Source: Saprospiraceae bacterium
Lineage (GTDB): Bacteria; Bacteroidota; Bacteroidia; Chitinophagales; Saprospiraceae
Direction: 5' to 3'
NCBI GenBank assembly: GCA_026993525.1
Contig: JALWSS010000114.1
Location: 1 to 57,145 of the forward strand
DNA: 57,145 bases
Shown: positions 28,794 to 37,280 of the stretch, piece by piece
Position numbering within the stretch: position 1 is the stretch's first letter
Layout of the letters: every line of letters starts with the position of its first letter
The notes under the pieces: generated by a model
What the model was told of the DNA's origin: nothing
What the model saw: only the letters and a program-made list of their open reading frames with translations
Database searches by the model: none
Program-made: the position numbers and the translations under genes

Positions 28794-29924
28794 ATGAAAA
28801 TATCCAACCGGACATTGGCGCTGATTGCCAGCTTTTTGCTGATAGGTGCACTGGTGTACTATTTCAGCGACATTGTGGCGTACACGCTCATAGCCTGGGT
28901 GCTGTCCATGGTCGGCAAGCCCTTGATGAACTTTTACCAGCAATACATCCGCATCTGGAAGTTCCGCATCGGCACCAACCTGGCGGCGGTGCTCACCCTG
29001 CTGACCTTCTTTCTGGTGGTGGGGCTGCTGATCCGGATTTTTCTGCCGCCCATCATCGAGCAGGTGAACAACCTGGCCGGTGTGGATTACCACGCGATAG
29101 CTCAAGTGCTGCAGGAACCGCTCCGCAACCTGGAAGATGAACTGCACGCGATTGGCATTATCAACCCCACCGACAGCCTGGCCAAAATGCTGGAAAGCAC
29201 TTTTTCAAACTGGCTTGAGCCGGCCACCATCGGGGTGTTGTTCGGGAACCTCATAGCTGCTGCCGGCAGCATACTGGTAGGCACCGCTGCTGTGCTGTTC
29301 ATCACTTTCTTTTTCCTTCGTGAACAGGGGCTCTTCGTCAACTTTGTGGTAGCGCTGATGCCCGAACAATACAGCGCCCAGGTCCGCAAAGCCATTGACG
29401 ACAGCGCCACCATGCTGAGTCGCTATTTCAGGGGGCTGCTGCTGCAAATGCTGAGCATCACGGTTTTTGTGAGTTTTTTCCTCTCCATTCTGGGGGTGAA
29501 GAATGCGCTGCTCATCGGCTTTATCGCTGCCTTTCTGAACATCATCCCCTACATCGGTCCCATCATCGGGGCTGTATTTGGCGTCATTTTCACCATTTCC
29601 TCCGGTCTTCAACTCGATTTTTACACCGAACTGTTGCCTTTGATCATCAAGGTTGTTGCAGTGTTTGCCGGTGCACAAGCTTTCGACAATTATGTTTTGC
29701 AGCCGGTGATATTCTCAAAAAGCGTATTGGCGCACCCACTCGAGATATTCATCGTGGTGCTGATGGGTGCCAAGCTTAACGGCATCCTGGGAATGGTGCT
29801 GGCCATTCCGGCTTACACCGTACTGAGGGCCGTGGCCCGGGCCTTCCTGAGTGAGTTCAACATTGTGAAACACCTCACCGAGAGAATGGCCAAAGTGGGC
29901 GGCCGAAACGACGAACAAACCTGA
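28794..29924 (+). CDS. AI-2E family transporter (PerM/TqsA type)
   Basis: 376 residues with about eight transmembrane segments. The layout is typical: paired N-terminal helices, a polar central part (residues ~80-150), then VGTAAVLFITFFFLREQG, LLIGFIAAFLNIIPYIGPIIGAVFG and LEIFIVVLMGAKLNGILGMVLAIPAYT. The conserved NIIPYIGP and GILGMVLAIP motifs define the family. Known members export autoinducer-2 or act as Na+/H+ antiporters, so the substrate cannot be assigned. The ATG at 28794 follows repeats at 28725-28772. Confidence 0.88.
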   Translation: MKISNRTLALIASFLLIGALVYYFSDIVAYTLIAWVLSMVGKPLMNFYQQYIRIWKFRIGTNLAAVLTLLTFFLVVGLLIRIFLPPIIEQVNNLAGVDYHAIAQVLQEPLRNLEDELHAIGIINPTDSLAKMLESTFSNWLEPATIGVLFGNLIAAAGSILVGTAAVLFITFFFLREQGLFVNFVVALMPEQYSAQVRKAIDDSATMLSRYFRGLLLQMLSITVFVSFFLSILGVKNALLIGFIAAFLNIIPYIGPIIGAVFGVIFTISSGLQLDFYTELLPLIIKVVAVFAGAQAFDNYVLQPVIFSKSVLAHPLEIFIVVLMGAKLNGILGMVLAIPAYTVLRAVARAFLSEFNIVKHLTERMAKVGGRNDEQT

Positions 29925-29969
29925 TTTACCCGAAGGGAAAATTATTTTGACTAAGCAAAAACAAGAATC

Positions 29970-30488
29970 ATGGTCAGTATAATCATGGGAAGCGATTCGG
30001 ACCTGCCGGTGATGAGGCAGGCCGCCGATGTGTTGAAAATTTTTGACGTGCCGTATGAGGTCACCATTGTATCAGCGCACCGCACACCGGAGCGGATGTT
30101 CGGGTTTGCGAAGCGAGCACATGAAAGAGGCGTAAAGGTGATCATTGCCGGTGCCGGCGGGGCCGCCCACCTGCCGGGCATGGTGGCCTCGCTGTCGCCC
30201 CTGCCGGTGATCGGGGTGCCTATCAAGTCGTCCAACTCTATAGACGGCTGGGATTCTGTCCTGTCCATTCTGCAAATGCCAAATGGGGTGCCGGTGGCCA
30301 CCGTGGCGCTCAATGCCGCCAAAAATGCAGGCATCCTCGCTGCGCAAATCCTGGGCAGCGCCGACCCGGCATTGCTGAAAAGGGTGCTTGACTACAAAAA
30401 GGAACTTGCCGACGGCGTGGCCGGCAAATACGAGGCCCTGGAAGCCGAAGGCTACGAAGCCTACCTCAAAAGAACCGGTAAAGGGTAA
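29970..30488 (+). CDS. purE: N5-carboxyaminoimidazole ribonucleotide mutase
   Basis: 172 residues, class I PurE of purine synthesis, converting N5-CAIR to CAIR in the cytosol. The N-terminal loop [12 protein letters not shown], the [13 protein letters not shown] catalytic His region, [16 protein letters not shown] and GVPIKSS all match. Length is normal. It follows the transporter by 45 bases and precedes a DUF4199 gene by 15 bases, so a loose operon is likely. The partner purK is not in this window. Confidence 0.96.
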   Translation: MVSIIMGSDSDLPVMRQAADVLKIFDVPYEVTIVSAHRTPERMFGFAKRAHERGVKVIIAGAGGAAHLPGMVASLSPLPVIGVPIKSSNSIDGWDSVLSILQMPNGVPVATVALNAAKNAGILAAQILGSADPALLKRVLDYKKELADGVAGKYEALEAEGYEAYLKRTGKG

Positions 30489-30503
30489 ACAATTGTCTTT
30501 ATT

Positions 30504-30959
30504 ATGAAAGCTGAAACCAAATGGGCCATCATCATTTCCATCCTGGCCTTTGTGCTGTTCAACATTGAAAACATGCTGGGGCTGCACACCCCTGAGAATT
30601 ACAAGACCTGGACTCGCGTTGATATGACAATCGGCGTAGCCATCTTTGTGGTCGGGTACATCCTGATGCTTCGTGAAAAGCGGGAGCGCGACTTCGGCAG
30701 CCTGATGACCTGGAAACAGGGATTCTGGGCGGGTGCCATCACCACCTTGCTGCTCATTCCGTTGAGCACCTTGCTCGTTTACATTTTCATCGTTTACATC
30801 AGTCCAACCTTTCCCGTGGTATTTGCAGAAAAAAACGGTATGTACGATTACAATGTGGATGCCACGGGTATATTTCTGACCGTATATGTGATCACCACCA
30901 TCCTGTTCGGGCTCGTTGGTTCACTGATCTATCCCATCTTCCTAAAAAAGTCAAAATGA
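30504..30959 (+). CDS. DUF4199-like membrane protein
   Basis: 151 residues with four hydrophobic segments and the arrangement of DUF4199 proteins of Bacteroidota (WAIIISILAFVLFNIENM, IGVAIFVVGYILMLREKR, FWAGAITTLLLIPLSTLL, TVYVITTILFGLVGSLI). No enzymatic motif and unknown function. The stop codon overlaps the ATG of the next gene by four bases (ATGA), so the two are probably translationally coupled. Confidence 0.75.
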   Translation: MKAETKWAIIISILAFVLFNIENMLGLHTPENYKTWTRVDMTIGVAIFVVGYILMLREKRERDFGSLMTWKQGFWAGAITTLLLIPLSTLLVYIFIVYISPTFPVVFAEKNGMYDYNVDATGIFLTVYVITTILFGLVGSLIYPIFLKKSK

Positions 30960-31969
30960 ATGTAAAGCACTTCAAAAATCTTTTTTTGCTTCTGGCAATA
31001 CTGACCCTGCAAGCCCCCCTGGGCTGCAAATCCGATCATCCGCCCAGAACCGTTGAAGAAGAGCTGGAGCCGGTGGTCGTACCCCGCTTTGAGCGGGATT
31101 CTGCTTTTCAGTTCGTGGCAGCGCAGGTGGCTTTCGGGCCCAGGGTACCCAACACCATTGCCCATGCCCGGTGCCAAGACTGGCTGGTGGACAAATTCAA
31201 ATCTTACGGGTTGGAAGTGATCGGGCAGCCATTCACCGCCAAAGCCTTTTTTGGCGAAGAGCTCAAAGGCTACAACATCATGGCCCGGTACCGGCCCGAA
31301 CTGTCGAAGCGCATCCTGCTGGCTGCCCACTGGGACAGCCGCTTTCATGCCGACTCGCCCTTGAGCAAAGAACGAAGAAACGAACCCATCCCGGGAGCGG
31401 ACGACGGGGGCAGCGGAGTGGCCGTCCTGTTGGAAATAGCCCGCGAGCTGCAAGCGCATCCGGCAGACATCGGCGTGGACCTCCTGCTATTCGATGCCGA
31501 AGACCAGGGCAGCGACGACGACAGCAACCCGCAACCCGAAAGCTGGTGCCTGGGCTCGCAATACTGGTCCCGAAACATCGTGCCTCCGGGCTATCGCCCG
31601 AAATACGGCATCCTGCTGGACATGGTAGGGGCGGCCAACGCCAGGTTCCCAAAAGAGGGCATCTCCATGCAATACGCCCCGCAGGTGGTCAACAAAGTGT
31701 GGAAGCTGGCCAAAGACATCGGCTATGGCAACTATTTCGTGAAAACCAAATCCGGCCCCATCACCGACGACCATTACTTCGTCAATACCATCGCCAAAAT
31801 ACCCATGATAGACATCATCAACAAAAGCGCTGCCACCAGCACCGGCTTCGGCGCCCACTGGCACACCCACGACGACGACCTGGAAGTGATCAACCCCCGC
31901 ACCCTGAAGGCTGTGGGCCAAACCTTGCTGGAAGTCATTTACAGGGAGGCAGCAAATCGCTTTTACTGA
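30956..31969 (+). CDS. M28-family glutaminyl-peptide cyclotransferase-like lipoprotein
   Basis: 337 residues with a signal peptide ending in a lipobox-like PLGC (Cys about residue 23). The zinc aminopeptidase/glutaminyl cyclase fold is evident: LAAHWDSR (His), GADDGGSGVAVLLE (Asp and neighbouring residues), LLLFDAEDQG (Glu), LLDMVGA and the C-terminal HWHTHDDDLE (His). Bacterial relatives cyclize N-terminal Gln of exported proteins to pyroglutamate. Many Bacteroidota exported proteins have Gln at +1 after signal cleavage, as several here do (for example 4152-4706), which fits this role. Aminopeptidase activity is the alternative. Confidence 0.87.
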   Translation: MNVKHFKNLFLLLAILTLQAPLGCKSDHPPRTVEEELEPVVVPRFERDSAFQFVAAQVAFGPRVPNTIAHARCQDWLVDKFKSYGLEVIGQPFTAKAFFGEELKGYNIMARYRPELSKRILLAAHWDSRFHADSPLSKERRNEPIPGADDGGSGVAVLLEIARELQAHPADIGVDLLLFDAEDQGSDDDSNPQPESWCLGSQYWSRNIVPPGYRPKYGILLDMVGAANARFPKEGISMQYAPQVVNKVWKLAKDIGYGNYFVKTKSGPITDDHYFVNTIAKIPMIDIINKSAATSTGFGAHWHTHDDDLEVINPRTLKAVGQTLLEVIYREAANRFY

Positions 31970-31973
31970 ACGC

Positions 31974-33062
31974 TCATGCCGGCACTTGTCCGGCACTCAT
32001 CATCCGATGGATACCGGGCATGAGTTTGCGGCCTTGCTCAAAAGGGATAAAGCGGCTGAGAAAGTAAAATACGTACATGGTGCTCAGCCAGCCGGCAAAG
32101 GCTGATTTGGAGTGGAGGTGCTTTTTCAGGTGGATCATGATCCATGAGAAGTGTTCCCAGGTGTCAAAGCAGGAACTGCAGTCCCGGTCTATGCCCGTAC
32201 AACAGCGGCGGGTGGTTTTGTAATCGGCATTGTAAGCCCTGAAGTGCTTGTTGTAGGGCTGGCCGTTGTCAAAGCGCTGAAAATTTCCCGGATGGTTTGT
32301 CGAAAGGTTGGTACAGACGCCGTAGCCCCATTTCATTCCGAATAAGTTGCCCGTGGTGACAACCTTGTTGAAATAGGAAGTTGTAAGAATGTGCTCCGGG
32401 TATTTTTCAATCATCCGGTTGATGGTATCATGAACTTCGTCAAAGCCCGCCCGGTAGTCCAGTTCCGGATCATCCATGCCGAGATCAGAATAGTAGTTGA
32501 AAAGAATGGGGTTGCCATTGGCGATGCACTGCTGAACAACTTCCTCTATTTCGTGTGCCAGGCCAGGTGCCACCGTGTAGTACCAAAATGCCCGGGGATC
32601 GTTTTTGTAGTTTTTGAGTGCTTTTTGAAACACATCCACTTTGCCGCTTCCCCTGAGGTATTTGTCGGTTGCTGAACTGCCCCAAACGGCGATGCCTATG
32701 GGCAGGTTCTCAAAGCCTTCAAAGGGTATTTTGCGAAGGCCATTGGTGGCCACACTGAGCTTGAAATTGTCGTAAACTTTTTTAAGCCGCTTCAAGGCCA
32801 GGCTGGGTTCTCCGCCCACGATTGTTACGAAATTGGTGCCGCGGGCTTTTTCATTCCCGATCCATTCATCCAATGCTTTTTCTGCCTCTTCGGTATAAAA
32901 GGCATCCATTCCTTCCTCAAAATAGTAACAGCCTTTGCAGCGCAGGTTGCAAACGTGGGTCAGGTCGAGCGAAACGGAGCGGACAGGGCCTGCACGCCGC
33001 ACGGCATCCCAGAGTTTTTTCAGAAAAGGGTCTTGAAGATATTCTTTCAGTGATGCAGCCAT
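31974..33062 (-). CDS. Radical SAM protein with extra C-terminal cysteines
   Basis: 362 residues. The SAM-radical cluster motif CNLRCKGC lies near residue 38 (C-x3-C-x2-C), followed by NFVTIVGGEPSL with the SAM-binding GGE. The C-terminal half has RCCTGIDRDCSSC, which could hold an auxiliary iron-sulfur cluster, and a hydrophobic stretch AFAGWLSTMYVFYFLSRF. I do not recognise a specific family; the core is vaguely HpnH-like. It is the last gene on the minus strand of the sHdr region, separated from the membrane protein gene by 271 bases holding competing hairpins, so membership in the operon is uncertain. Confidence 0.7.
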   Translation of the reverse strand: MAASLKEYLQDPFLKKLWDAVRRAGPVRSVSLDLTHVCNLRCKGCYYFEEGMDAFYTEEAEKALDEWIGNEKARGTNFVTIVGGEPSLALKRLKKVYDNFKLSVATNGLRKIPFEGFENLPIGIAVWGSSATDKYLRGSGKVDVFQKALKNYKNDPRAFWYYTVAPGLAHEIEEVVQQCIANGNPILFNYYSDLGMDDPELDYRAGFDEVHDTINRMIEKYPEHILTTSYFNKVVTTGNLFGMKWGYGVCTNLSTNHPGNFQRFDNGQPYNKHFRAYNADYKTTRRCCTGIDRDCSSCFDTWEHFSWIMIHLKKHLHSKSAFAGWLSTMYVFYFLSRFIPFEQGRKLMPGIHRMMSAGQVPA

Positions 33063-33169
33063 GTTGGATTTTAAAAGTTAGGAGGTGACACCCGGCCACC
33101 TCCTAAATCTGACCCCGGCAGTCAGCAACTCCGGTCAGTTTCTGAATATGCACCCTTTTATACCCAAGT

Positions 33170-33250
33170 CGAAGTAGTTTGGGAAGATTTCAGCTTTGAA
33201 CTTCATGAGGGGTTGGAAGTTTGGGTGGCGGAGCCGCCCAAACCACTTCG
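33170..33250 (-). promoter_or_regulatory. Competing hairpins between the Etf membrane protein and radical SAM genes
   Basis: CGAAGTAGTTTGGG (33170-33183) can pair with CCCAAACCACTTCG (33237-33250). The second arm is shared with a stronger local stem, GTTTGGGTGGC (33219-33229) / GCCGCCCAAAC (33233-33243). The two folds exclude each other, as in attenuators. No U tract follows, so transcription termination is not shown. Confidence 0.35.
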
Positions 33251-33261
33251 TTTTGAGTATA

Positions 33262-35334
33262 TCATAGGGCTTCTTCCACCAGTTCAATGATGTCTTTCAC
33301 TGCCAGCTTGTCTTCGTTGCCGGAGGTTTTCACAGCGTCGGAAAACATGGTGTAATCCTTGGGGCAAGCGACGACAAAGAGGTTGACGCCATCAATTTCC
33401 AGAGCTTCTTCTATGCGCTGCACACTGGGGCGTTTTTCCAGTTTTGAATCGTCCATCCAGATGCGGCCACCGCCGGCACCACAACAGAAGGAATTTTCCT
33501 TGCAGCGCCTCATTTCGTGGAAATCCACACCCAGGGCCTCCAACAAGCGACGCGGAGCTTCGGTCTGGCGGTTGTACCGCCCGAGGTAACAGGGGTCGTG
33601 GTAGGTAACTTTGTACTGGTTGAGTTTTTTGCTGATCTTCAGTTTCCCCTCGTCCATCAGGCGGCAAAGCAATTCTGTGTAGTGCAACACCTTGTAGTTG
33701 GCCCCAAACTCCGGATACTCGTATTTCAAAGTATTGAGGGTGTGCGGATCAGTGGTAATGATCTCTTTGAATTGGGCATCCTTGAGCGCCTCCGAATTGT
33801 CTTCCACCAGCATTTCAAAGAGGCCTTCTTCGCCAATGCGGCGCACATCGTTTCCTGCATTTTTCTCCGCCTCGTACAAGATGCCGAAATTCAGTCCGAT
33901 ACTGTGGAACAAGTTGGCCACTTTGCGGGTCATTTGCTGTACGTTGGTATCGAAAGAGGCATAGTCACCAACGAACCACAGGTATTGGACGGGTTCTTTT
34001 CTGGCATCCTTGATTTTAAAATCGAGGTCTTTGGTCCATTTGGCCCTCATGCGTTCAGATTGGCCAAAGGAGTTGCCATAGTCTCCAATGTTCATGAGGG
34101 CATCCTGAAGGCTGTCTTCCATTTCTCCTTCGTCAACGAGGGTACGGCGCAGGTTGACAATGGATGTCAGGTGTTCGATGCCCACCGGGCAGGCTTCCAC
34201 ACAGGCCATGCAGGTGGTGCATGACCACAGGGTTTCCTTTTTGATCACCCCACCTGCCAGGGCCTTATCCTTTTTGCCGTTGCCATTGAGGAAAACCTGC
34301 GAGAACCACTCTTTGGGGCCCAGCTTTTCATTGGCAAAGGTGCGAAGGTCCAGGATGAGATCCCGGGGTGACAGCGGCGCGCCGGAGGCGTTGGCGGGGC
34401 AAGCGGCATGGCATCGGCCACATTTGGTGCAGGCGTCAAAATCGAGGAGTTCCTTCCAGGTGAAATCCTCCAGTTTGAGGTAGCCCATGCCTTCCTTCAT
34501 TTTTTCTTCCGTAACACGGGGCAGACGACGGGCAGCGAGATCATCCACAAACATGAGGTTGGCATAATCAACCAACATGTGCATGGCCTTGGAGAACGGG
34601 ATGTAAGCGATGAATACCAAAACGATTACGGCATGAAACCACCAGGTGTACATGTGCAAAGTACTCACGGGCAGGTTTTCCACCCAGCCGGCAATGAGCC
34701 ACCCCACCGGTGACCATTTTTCAAATGCAGGCATGCCCTCAGCTGCTATGCGCAAACCCTCGATCAGGAAACCTGTAAGACCGATGATGAGCAAGAGCCA
34801 CAAAAAGGTTTTGTCGTCCTTTTTGTACGAAGCACGGCTGTATTTTTCCGGAGGAAGGTCCGGTCGCCGGTAATCGAGCTGGGGGGGGTGCATCACACCC
34901 CTCCTGAAAATCATCATCAGCAATCCAACAATGAAAAAGACACCGAAAACGTCGAGGAAAAGAGAAAACCACAGGTAAAAACTTCCTTTGAGGAGGCGGT
35001 ATTCAAAGACCAGCTCCAAAAAGTCGTGGTCAACCGCAACGGTGACTGTTCCGAGAAACAAAACCACGAAGCCCCAGAAAATAAGCCAGTGGGCTACCCC
35101 TGCGTAGGTATCCCGTTTAAAAATGGTGGCATTGGTTGCCATCATACCCAGCGCTTTGAAAAAGCGTCCCACCAGGTTGTTGAACCGCCCGGCCTCCCGG
35201 CCACGCCTGTATTTTTTGATGCGCAACCAAAATCCGTAAATGAAAAAGGCTGATGTGGACAAGCCGATGACATAAAACACCACCTGCATCCACACCGGGA
35301 AGTTCATGAATATCTCTCTGGTAGCCTGTTCCAT
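33262..35334 (-). CDS. ETF:quinone oxidoreductase-like membrane iron-sulfur protein (HdrD/EMO type)
   Basis: 690 residues from MEQATREIFMNFPVW; a non-ATG start upstream was rejected. Residues ~1-270 carry about six membrane helices of the NarI/cytochrome-b type with several His (VAHWLIFWGF, VSTLHMYTWWFH). Two [4Fe-4S] motifs follow, CTKCGRCHAACP and CTTCMACVEACP. Then comes an HdrD-like CCG region (HDPCYLGRYN, NSFCCGAGGGR, VACPKDYTMF). Proteins of this build beside etfAB are thought to pass electrons from ETF to (mena)quinone. Here it follows etfB-etfA in the sHdr operon. Inferred direction: from EtfAB to the quinone pool. Confidence 0.85.
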   Translation of the reverse strand: MEQATREIFMNFPVWMQVVFYVIGLSTSAFFIYGFWLRIKKYRRGREAGRFNNLVGRFFKALGMMATNATIFKRDTYAGVAHWLIFWGFVVLFLGTVTVAVDHDFLELVFEYRLLKGSFYLWFSLFLDVFGVFFIVGLLMMIFRRGVMHPPQLDYRRPDLPPEKYSRASYKKDDKTFLWLLLIIGLTGFLIEGLRIAAEGMPAFEKWSPVGWLIAGWVENLPVSTLHMYTWWFHAVIVLVFIAYIPFSKAMHMLVDYANLMFVDDLAARRLPRVTEEKMKEGMGYLKLEDFTWKELLDFDACTKCGRCHAACPANASGAPLSPRDLILDLRTFANEKLGPKEWFSQVFLNGNGKKDKALAGGVIKKETLWSCTTCMACVEACPVGIEHLTSIVNLRRTLVDEGEMEDSLQDALMNIGDYGNSFGQSERMRAKWTKDLDFKIKDARKEPVQYLWFVGDYASFDTNVQQMTRKVANLFHSIGLNFGILYEAEKNAGNDVRRIGEEGLFEMLVEDNSEALKDAQFKEIITTDPHTLNTLKYEYPEFGANYKVLHYTELLCRLMDEGKLKISKKLNQYKVTYHDPCYLGRYNRQTEAPRRLLEALGVDFHEMRRCKENSFCCGAGGGRIWMDDSKLEKRPSVQRIEEALEIDGVNLFVVACPKDYTMFSDAVKTSGNEDKLAVKDIIELVEEAL

Positions 35335-35468
35335 AATAAAGTGTCGTTTAGTGTGAAAATCAATTTGCCCCGGCACTGCTCCTGCGCCTCTGTTTACCGA
35401 AGGAAATAATCTTTTTCAAAAAACAGCCAAAAGCTTACGCATGTGTGCTCTGGCGGCGAGGCGGCCCA

Positions 35469-36416
35469 TCAGAGTTTCTCTGTCAGTGCCGGCACCACGT
35501 CGAAGAGGTCTTCCGTTACTCCGTAATTGGCGTAATCGAAAATGGGAGCATTGGGGTCCGTGTTAATGGCGATAATGAGCTCGGAATCTTTCATCCCTTC
35601 GATATGCTCGGGTGCGCCGCTTATGCCCAGGGCTATGTAAACCTTTGGTTTTACTTTGAGACCGGATTTACCAACCTGCCTGGTTTTAGGCAGCCATTTG
35701 TTGTCAACAATGGGGCGTGAAGCAGAAACGGCTCCACCGAGTTTTGCGGCCAATTCTTCGGCAATGGACAAGTTTTCATCGCTCTGAATACCACGGCCAA
35801 CGCTGACGAGCACTTCAGCCTGTGTGATATCCACATCGCCGCCTTCAGGCTCGATCAGGCGTTTGAATTTCACCTGGAGGTCGTCCAGCCCGTCAACACT
35901 TACCTGCTCCACTTCAGGGCTGCCGTCGGCCTTCCCTTCATCAGCGGAGAACACCCCGGCCAATACTGCCGCTATGCAACTGTCGCCGTCCACTTCTGAT
36001 TCCACGTTGATCTTGCCACCGTACAACTGGCTGACCACGGTAATTTTTCCTCCCCCGGCATTGACATCCTGTGCATAGGCCAGTACGGGTACGTCAAGGC
36101 TTACCGAAAGCCCGGAAGCCAGGTCCATGCCCATTGAAGAATAAGGCACCAGTACGAGTCCGGGCATGCGATCTTTGAGCATTTGGGAATATGCCTTGCA
36201 ATAACTTTGCGGGTTGAAATTTTCCAGGTTGGGATGATCGGCGTACAAAACTTTTGAGGCAGCGCCCAATTGCGAAGCGAGGCCCTCCGCCCCGTGGCCG
36301 GCCAGCAAAGCGGTAACACTGTCACCACCGGCCAATTGTTTTGCCTTGCCCAGCAGTTCAAAGGTGTGATCTGAAATACTGCCATTGAGGTGTTCAGTTA
36401 TGACGTAAACATTCAT
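35469..36416 (-). CDS. etfA: Electron transfer flavoprotein alpha subunit
   Basis: 315 residues. The C-terminal FAD domain is clear: EVLVSVGRGIQ, SRPIVDNKWLPKTRQVGKSG, YIALGISGAPEHIEGM and IIAINTDPNAPIFDYANYGV. The N-terminal domain pairs with EtfB. It carries FAD and hands electrons to the membrane protein encoded just downstream. Gene order etfB-etfA-membrane protein (gaps 60 and 134 bases) inside the sHdr operon suggests it accepts electrons from sHdrA or a partner rather than from acyl-CoA dehydrogenases, though the fadD gene elsewhere in the window leaves fatty acid oxidation open. Confidence 0.95.
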   Translation of the reverse strand: MNVYVITEHLNGSISDHTFELLGKAKQLAGGDSVTALLAGHGAEGLASQLGAASKVLYADHPNLENFNPQSYCKAYSQMLKDRMPGLVLVPYSSMGMDLASGLSVSLDVPVLAYAQDVNAGGGKITVVSQLYGGKINVESEVDGDSCIAAVLAGVFSADEGKADGSPEVEQVSVDGLDDLQVKFKRLIEPEGGDVDITQAEVLVSVGRGIQSDENLSIAEELAAKLGGAVSASRPIVDNKWLPKTRQVGKSGLKVKPKVYIALGISGAPEHIEGMKDSELIIAINTDPNAPIFDYANYGVTEDLFDVVPALTEKL

Positions 36417-36476
36417 TTTGAATTCTTTTTTGTGGTTTTGACGAAAAGAAAGAAAAGCATGAAAAGGACCAGGTTG

Positions 36477-37235
36477 TCAAACCTTGCTCCGGATGATCTC
36501 GGCAAGTTTGGCAGCAACCTCCTCGGCTGAGCCCTCGAGCATTTCAGCCCTGCCTCCTGCTTCGGGCTTGTACATGCGGGTAACCTGAGAGCCAACATTT
36601 ACCGATACATCGCCTGCGTCCATTTCTTCGAGATCGGTAGATCGCATAGCCCTGCGAACTTTTGCTACCGGAACGTAACGGGGAGTTTGACGTGCTGCCT
36701 GAATGCCGAGCACAACCGGTGGTGCCACTTCAAATTCGGCTATGATACCTCCACCGTACTCTTTGTGGATTTCCAGGGTGCCGCCGTTATTGGACACCCC
36801 CGTTACCACACTGACATGAGGTACACCGAGGAAGTGAGCCAGCAGCACGCCAACCTGACCGTCTCTTTCATCAACTGCCTGAACGCCGGCAAAAACCATA
36901 TTCCATTCAAGCTGGGCAATGACATTGGCCATTGCCTTGGCGGCAGTTCTGCTGGCTACCTGACCTTCAAAGTTTCCGGTGATCTTGATGACCCGGTCAG
37001 CTCCTTTGGCTGCTGCGGCATACAAGGCTTTGTCGGCGTCGTTGGCATCGAGTGCGATGGCAATGACCTGCCCGCCGTGGTCTTCTTTAAAGCAAAGCGC
37101 TTCTTCCAGGGCGTGGTCGTCAAATTCATTCACCTTGAATTTCAGCCATTCCCGGTCGAGGTCCTTACCTCCGGATTCGATTTCGAGTTCTTCCACCAAA
37201 TCGGGGACTTGTCTCAGAGGAACAATGATGTTCAT
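36477..37235 (-). CDS. etfB: Electron transfer flavoprotein beta subunit
   Basis: 252 residues with the EtfB/FixA pattern: MNIIVPLRQVPD at the N-terminus, KFKVNEFDDHALEEAL, AKGADRVIKI, FAGVQAVDERDGQVG and PPVVLGIQAARQTPRYV. The segment VDERDGQVG lies in the nucleotide-binding loop. It forms a heterodimer with EtfA encoded 60 bases downstream. I cannot tell from sequence whether it is a bifurcating type (FAD instead of AMP in this subunit). The 45 bases to the LipS-type gene upstream are compatible with one transcript. Confidence 0.95.
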   Translation of the reverse strand: MNIIVPLRQVPDLVEELEIESGGKDLDREWLKFKVNEFDDHALEEALCFKEDHGGQVIAIALDANDADKALYAAAAKGADRVIKITGNFEGQVASRTAAKAMANVIAQLEWNMVFAGVQAVDERDGQVGVLLAHFLGVPHVSVVTGVSNNGGTLEIHKEYGGGIIAEFEVAPPVVLGIQAARQTPRYVPVAKVRRAMRSTDLEEMDAGDVSVNVGSQVTRMYKPEAGGRAEMLEGSAEEVAAKLAEIIRSKV

Positions 37236-37280
37236 ATTGCTTGTATTTTTGAATTATTGGTTCAGAGTTCATTGATCGTG

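Noticed and set aside
28383-29147. 254-codon minus-strand frame containing SSVPQFLNSS repeats
   Set aside because: It is the translation of the 9-mer tandem repeats and the antisense of the OsmC and transporter genes.
31975-32000. TGCCGG...CCGGCA hairpin between two convergent genes
   Set aside because: Only six pairs, no T run, and it is part of the coding end of the radical SAM gene.
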